Assembly (NCBI GenBank): GCA_016189965.1
Contig: JACPRL010000182.1
Span: 1 to 14,701, forward strand
Direction of reading: 5' to 3'
Source of the DNA: Acidobacteriota bacterium
GTDB lineage: Bacteria; Acidobacteriota; Terriglobia; Acidiferrales; 2-02-FULL-67-57
DNA: 14,701 bases
The notes beneath the pieces are model-generated. The model was not told the origin of the DNA. It did no database searches and saw nothing but the letters and a program-made list of their open reading frames with translations. Below, in pieces: positions 11,353-14,701 of the stretch. A program made the translations under genes and the position numbers. How positions within the stretch are numbered: position 1 is the stretch's first letter; the number at the start of each line of letters is the position of its first letter.

Positions 11353-13032
11353 CTACTGCGTGAGTTCGCGAAAGGCCAGTTGCATATACGGGCGGTTTGC
11401 GAACATGTTCTTCTGGGCGCAGGAATTGTAGCGGTAGCAGATGGAGCCGCCCACCGTGGTGTCAATGGTGCCCGAAGTGATCATGGCCCCGTAGATGTTG
11501 CAGCCGGTGGTGGACGAGCCGCCCCCCAGCACCTTGACCGGGCCGTTGACGATGATGATGCCGTAGAACTCCATGCTGGCGTTAAACTCCAGCGCCGGGT
11601 TCGCGGCGGTGCAGGTGGGGCAATCAACCAGCAGGATGCCGGCTCCCATGCACCCCCCGGTGCACTTCAGCGACCCGCCCACGTAGGTGATTTGCGGGAT
11701 GGCTCCGTTGCCCGTCACCAGGTTCGCCGGATAGGGCGGGGGCGGGAAGCCCCCGATGGAGACGCCGCCGCTCGGCAGCCCCGTATAGTTCCCGGGGGGC
11801 ACGTTGACCGCTCCCGGCCGGAGCATGTCGATGAGGGTTTGGACATCGTAGGGGTACGGGGCATTGGGCATAATGCAGGCGTCGCCGGAGATGACGCTGC
11901 CCGGCGGGCAGCCCGTCGTCCCCGCCTTCGGCCAACTGTCGGCCGAGGTGCCGGCGATGGTCTGGTCGGCGGCGTCATCGGCGGACTGGATGGGCACCAC
12001 CGTGTGGCAGTTGGGATAGAGGCCAGGCGGCGGCCCCGGAGGAGTGTAATCGGGGTTGCCGGGCGGGCAGTCGGGGTCGCACTGGTCGAAACCCACGTAG
12101 TCGCCCGTGCCCGACAGCTTGATGCCCGGCTCCGACAGGATGGCAGCGTCAATGGCGAAAGAGGGCATGGCCGCCACCTCCGTCCGCACCAGCCGCCGGC
12201 TGTTCGGGTCGGTGGGAACGCCGGCGAACGCCGTGACCACGTAGATCGGGCTGGCGCACGTCAGGGCCACGCAGGCGCGGCTGGAATCCGCCGGCGGCGT
12301 CAAGCCCCACGGCGGGGGCAGCGCCTGGTTTCCCCCCGCCATCGCCAGCATGTCGGTCAGGCGGTACTGGCGGCCCAGGTAGAGGAAAATCGGGTCGTCA
12401 TCCAATACGTTGTTATCCAGGTCAATATCCTGGCCGCTGAGGCGTTCGGTCTTCAGGTTGATGCGCACCCACTGGTAAGGCACCGAGGTGTTTTGGTTGC
12501 CGGCGTTGAGCTGGATGCTCCCGCTCGTCCAGATGTTCGGCCCGGGAACCTCGTTGACCAGCAGCGGGTCGTTGGTGGGCCCGGCGGGCTGGTTGACGTT
12601 GTTGGCCGGCGCGGGCGGATTGGCCGCTGGCGAGTTCATCACATAGAGCGTGTTCCAGGGCCGCGCCGGGTAGGCCGCCACCGTTGAGGTGTTGCACGGC
12701 ACCCAGGTGTTGGGAATCTCGGTGGGCGTGCAAGGAATAATCGGATTGGCGCCCAAGCCGAGAATCTGCGGGGACAGCTCGGTGTAGTTCAGCCCGAGGG
12801 GCGGCAGGCCGACGGGCTGGTTGGCCGGCAACATGCGGAATCGCACCTCTTCCGAGCCGGCCGTGGCGGCGTAGAAGGTCCGGGTGGCGATTTTCTGGTT
12901 GCCGACTACCACGCTTTCGCCACTGGTCATAAACAGAATGGCGGCGGCTACGGCGGCAATCAACAACAGAGCCACCAGGGCCAGGATCAAAACCACGCCA
13001 GCGTCGCGGCGTCGTCTGGGTCGAGCGTTCAT
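11353..13032 (-). CDS. pilX: PilX-like minor pilin, unusually long (559 residues)
   Basis: The N-terminus is a basic leader (MNARPRRRRDAG) followed by the hydrophobic helix VVLILALVALLLIAAVAAAI and SGESVVVGNQKIATRTFYAA, the layout of PilX N-terminal domains in type IV pilus minor pilins. The usual Glu at +5 of mature pilins is absent. PilX proteins are normally 150-200 residues. Here about 500 further residues form a Pro/Gly/Asn-rich exported region with scattered Cys. It ends in a probable beta-structured part (ALEFNASMEFYGIIIVNGPV, then KVLGGGSSTTGCNIYGAMIT). GGAGGAAG stands before the ATG at 13032; the gap to the PilW-like gene is 21 bases. It should sit at the pilus tip or priming complex with its operon partners. 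The long passenger may be adhesive, which is inference. Confidence 0.85.
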   Translation of the reverse strand: MNARPRRRRDAGVVLILALVALLLIAAVAAAILFMTSGESVVVGNQKIATRTFYAATAGSEEVRFRMLPANQPVGLPPLGLNYTELSPQILGLGANPIIPCTPTEIPNTWVPCNTSTVAAYPARPWNTLYVMNSPAANPPAPANNVNQPAGPTNDPLLVNEVPGPNIWTSGSIQLNAGNQNTSVPYQWVRINLKTERLSGQDIDLDNNVLDDDPIFLYLGRQYRLTDMLAMAGGNQALPPPWGLTPPADSSRACVALTCASPIYVVTAFAGVPTDPNSRRLVRTEVAAMPSFAIDAAILSEPGIKLSGTGDYVGFDQCDPDCPPGNPDYTPPGPPPGLYPNCHTVVPIQSADDAADQTIAGTSADSWPKAGTTGCPPGSVISGDACIMPNAPYPYDVQTLIDMLRPGAVNVPPGNYTGLPSGGVSIGGFPPPPYPANLVTGNGAIPQITYVGGSLKCTGGCMGAGILLVDCPTCTAANPALEFNASMEFYGIIIVNGPVKVLGGGSSTTGCNIYGAMITSGTIDTTVGGSICYRYNSCAQKNMFANRPYMQLAFRELTQ

Positions 13033-13053
13033 CTCACTTCCTCCTTCGCCCTC

Positions 13054-13899
13054 CTAGCGTTCCGGATACTGCGTCGTGGCTGCGCCCCGCAGCGTAATCT
13101 GGCGCAGCCGCGTGCGGATGTCCTGCTGGGCGCTCTGCACCTGCATGATGATGTAGACGTTGCGAATCTGGTCAGCGCGGCACACGGTGACCGCCGTGGG
13201 TACCGAGTCGCACTCGTAGCTGAACAGCGCCGGGTTGGTGTTGACGTTGACCGGCTGCGTCGGGTTCTGCACCACGTTCTCCACGAACGGCGGCAGGTTG
13301 GCCGTGGGCAGCGCCGCCGGCACATTGACCCCCGCCCCCGGAATTTTCGCCGCCACCACCCGCCGCAGCGTCGAGGTCTGGGTCCCCGGCGCCCGCTCCA
13401 GGGTGTAGCGCACCCACTCCACCTGGGCGGCAAAATCCTCCGGGTTTACATCCAGCTCCAGGATCAAATCCCACGGATTCGGAAGCCGGCAGGTGCCGGC
13501 CCCGGGGTTGACCGTATCCACCGTGCAGGTGGTGCTGGGGTTGCCGGCCGCGTCCACTCCTAGCACGCCCAGGGCAAAGCGCTGCTGCAACATCGGATCG
13601 GCGGCCAGTGGGTCGGTCCAAATCCCCGGGGGATAGGTGAGCGGCGTGGGGCCGGTAGGCTGCTGCGGCTGGTTGCCGGCATAGGTGAACGGCGGGGGAT
13701 AGCCGGCGTTGTGGATGTCGCGCACCATCAGGTCCAGGCCTCTGCGGGCGTCGGAGAAGCTGTCGAGGAACTGCTGTTCGGAGCGGTAGCGGATCTGAAC
13801 CGCGTTGAGCAGCTGGATGACGGCGCCGCTCACGATGAGAAAGATGACGATCACCACCATCAATTCCAGCAGCGAGAAACCCCGCTGGCGCTCGCTCAT
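13054..13899 (-). CDS. pilW: PilW-like minor pilin
   Basis: The 281-residue protein has a class III/IV prepilin signal: the short leader MSERQRG, then FSLLELMVVIVIFLIVSGAV with Glu at +5. It would be cut after Gly7 by prepilin peptidase PilD and N-methylated on Phe. After the helix come RSEQQFLDSFSDARRGLDLM and VRDIHNAGYPPP, typical of PilW-type and GspJ-type minor pilins. The start is ATG 13899, with GAGGAGG 6-7 bases upstream; the GTG at 13920 lies inside the upstream gene and has no such site. The ribosome binding site overlaps the stop of the PilV-like gene, so the two are coupled. GspJ is the main alternative family. Confidence 0.88.
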   Translation of the reverse strand: MSERQRGFSLLELMVVIVIFLIVSGAVIQLLNAVQIRYRSEQQFLDSFSDARRGLDLMVRDIHNAGYPPPFTYAGNQPQQPTGPTPLTYPPGIWTDPLAADPMLQQRFALGVLGVDAAGNPSTTCTVDTVNPGAGTCRLPNPWDLILELDVNPEDFAAQVEWVRYTLERAPGTQTSTLRRVVAAKIPGAGVNVPAALPTANLPPFVENVVQNPTQPVNVNTNPALFSYECDSVPTAVTVCRADQIRNVYIIMQVQSAQQDIRTRLRQITLRGAATTQYPER

Positions 13900-13905
13900 C
13901 GTCGG

Positions 13906-13912
13906 CCTCCTC
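13906..13912 (-). promoter_or_regulatory. PilW-like ribosome binding site overlapping the PilV-like stop
   Basis: On the minus strand CAG-TGAGGAGGCCGACG-ATG places GAGGAGG across the TGA stop of the PilV-like gene (13913-13911). It chooses ATG 13899 as the start and indicates translational coupling. Confidence 0.75.
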
Positions 13913-14600
13913 ACTGCCACCGCTCCCCGACGTAGGTCACCACCGTCGCCGGCAGCAACTGCTCGCCGGGTGAGCCGCCGGCCGCCCCGATGGGCTGGCC
14001 ACCCCGCGTCGAGATGATGATGCGCTTGGCCACCGGCTGGATGACCCCGTTGAAGTTGGCGAAGAAAGTGGTCACGTTCCAGCGCGTCTCGTAGAGGAAC
14101 CCTTCCGGCGTGCGGAACTGGTTGCGGTAACCGGCGGGAACAGCGGCGAAGGCCTGGCCCCAGTCAATGTTCAGCGTCCCCCCCACGAGGTTGGCGCCCC
14201 GCACGGTGTTGTTGGGCGGCACCGGCCCGGCGCAGTTCGACGCCTGCATCCCCGGGCAGGGCGGCGCCTGGCCCACGTTGACCACGTTGTTGGGCACCGT
14301 GCCGGCGGGCAGGAAGTTGTTGACGAACGCGTAATCGGCGTTCGCGGCGGGGTTCCCCACCGTCAACATCTGCGCCGCCATCTGCTCCATTTGTCGTTGG
14401 GCGATGATGAGCGCGCTGCTGTCGTTCCGGTTGGCCAGGTTGGTGCCGATGGCGATGGGGATGAGCTGGGCCACGGCCACCACCCCCACCAGCAGCAACA
14501 CGATGGCGATCATCAGCTCGACCAAGCTGAAGCCGGCCTGCCGGTCGCACAGGCCGGCCCGGGCTCGCTTGCCAAGGCGCTGCGGTTGCGGTCTCGGCAT
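13911..14600 (-). CDS. pilV: PilV-like minor pilin
   Basis: The 229-residue prepilin has an unusually long basic leader of 23 residues ending in RQAG. The mature start FSLVELMIAIVLLLVGVVAV has Phe at +1 and Glu at +5, and the protein should be processed by PilD. The following segment ...SSALIIAQRQMEQMAAQML is typical of PilV/GspI proteins. The C-terminal globular part has two Cys (CPGMQASNC) that may form a small loop. AAAGGA precedes the ATG at 14600, and the gene follows the GspH/FimT-like gene by 18 bases. The order FimT/GspH, PilV, PilW, PilX is the standard minor pilin operon. An in-frame inner start cannot be excluded, because the leader is longer than usual. Confidence 0.88.
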   Translation of the reverse strand: MPRPQPQRLGKRARAGLCDRQAGFSLVELMIAIVLLLVGVVAVAQLIPIAIGTNLANRNDSSALIIAQRQMEQMAAQMLTVGNPAANADYAFVNNFLPAGTVPNNVVNVGQAPPCPGMQASNCAGPVPPNNTVRGANLVGGTLNIDWGQAFAAVPAGYRNQFRTPEGFLYETRWNVTTFFANFNGVIQPVAKRIIISTRGGQPIGAAGGSPGEQLLPATVVTYVGERWQ

Positions 14601-14618
14601 AATCCTTTCCCTCCCTGC

Positions 14619-14701
14619 CTACATCTGCCGCCACTGGATGGCGGCGGTGCTGGAACGGAAAAGCTTCACTTTGCCCGCCGGGGTCACTGTCACCAGGATG
14701 C
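14619..14701 (-). CDS. GspH/FimT-like pseudopilin, C-terminus only
   Basis: The minus strand enters from the right edge in an open frame reading ILVTVTPAGKVKLFRSS and ending AAIQWRQM with TAG at 14621-14619. VTVTPAGKVKL resembles the last beta-strands of GspH/FimT pseudopilins (V-x-P-x-G-R-V-x-L/V near the C-terminus). Its position directly before pilV supports this. The diagnostic N-terminal methylation helix lies outside the window. The gene was too short to call on length alone, but frame, motif and operon order agree. Confidence 0.7.
   Translation of the reverse strand, partial: ILVTVTPAGKVKLFRSSTAAIQWRQM

Overview
The window looks like chromosomal DNA from a GC-rich, didermic soil bacterium, most likely an acidobacterium (Acidobacteriota), probably a metagenome-assembled genome. 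This is an inference. It rests on high GC coding sequence with G/C third positions, an operon of minor type IV pilins with an unusually long PilX-like member, a small secreted protein carrying a KVWTNEDF motif of a kind I associate with acidobacterial exported proteins, a Tat-exported TldD-type protease, and intergenic spaces packed with dispersed hairpin repeats. No rRNA, tRNA, CRISPR array, insertion sequence or phage gene is visible.

Layout. At the left edge (1-62, minus) is the first ~20 codons of what looks like a molybdopterin-binding xanthine dehydrogenase/CO dehydrogenase-type large subunit. Divergent from it, 472-2511 (+) encodes a secreted S9-family (prolyl oligopeptidase-like) serine peptidase. 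Immediately downstream, 2547-3579 is a scar zone. It holds a copy of the last codons of the peptidase (remnant of a lost tandem paralogue), a frameshifted and truncated gene with lower GC, and a DUF488-type gene whose central piece is inverted relative to its C-terminal piece. From 3580 to 4399 there is no gene, only a cluster of at least ten palindromes and dispersed repeats.

The minus-strand pair 7342-4400 encodes TldD (with a Tat signal and HExxxH) and TldE/PmbA, translationally coupled, the two halves of a zinc peptidase complex. A small conserved-looking minus-strand gene (7550-7909) and a CPA2-type cation:proton antiporter (8013-9200, +) are transcribed divergently from overlapping promoters in a ~100-base spacer. 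A site-2-type intramembrane metalloprotease with two CBS domains lies at 9360-10463 (minus).

The right third (14701-10798, minus) is one operon. It begins with a GspH/FimT-like pseudopilin (only the C-terminus is in the window), followed by PilV-like, PilW-like and 559-residue PilX-like proteins, and then a small secreted coiled-coil protein. These would form the tip or priming complex of a type IV pilus or related pseudopilus.

The strongest observations are the rearrangement scar at 2473-3579, a 109-bp repeat present in inverted orientation at both ends of the left 9.2 kb, a hairpin family with a constant CTGAAG/CTTCAG apex and variable paired arms, and the TldD/TldE pair in which only TldD carries an export signal and the expected C-terminal Cys appears to be Asp. 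I do not see a clearly new multi-gene system; most intact genes belong to known families.
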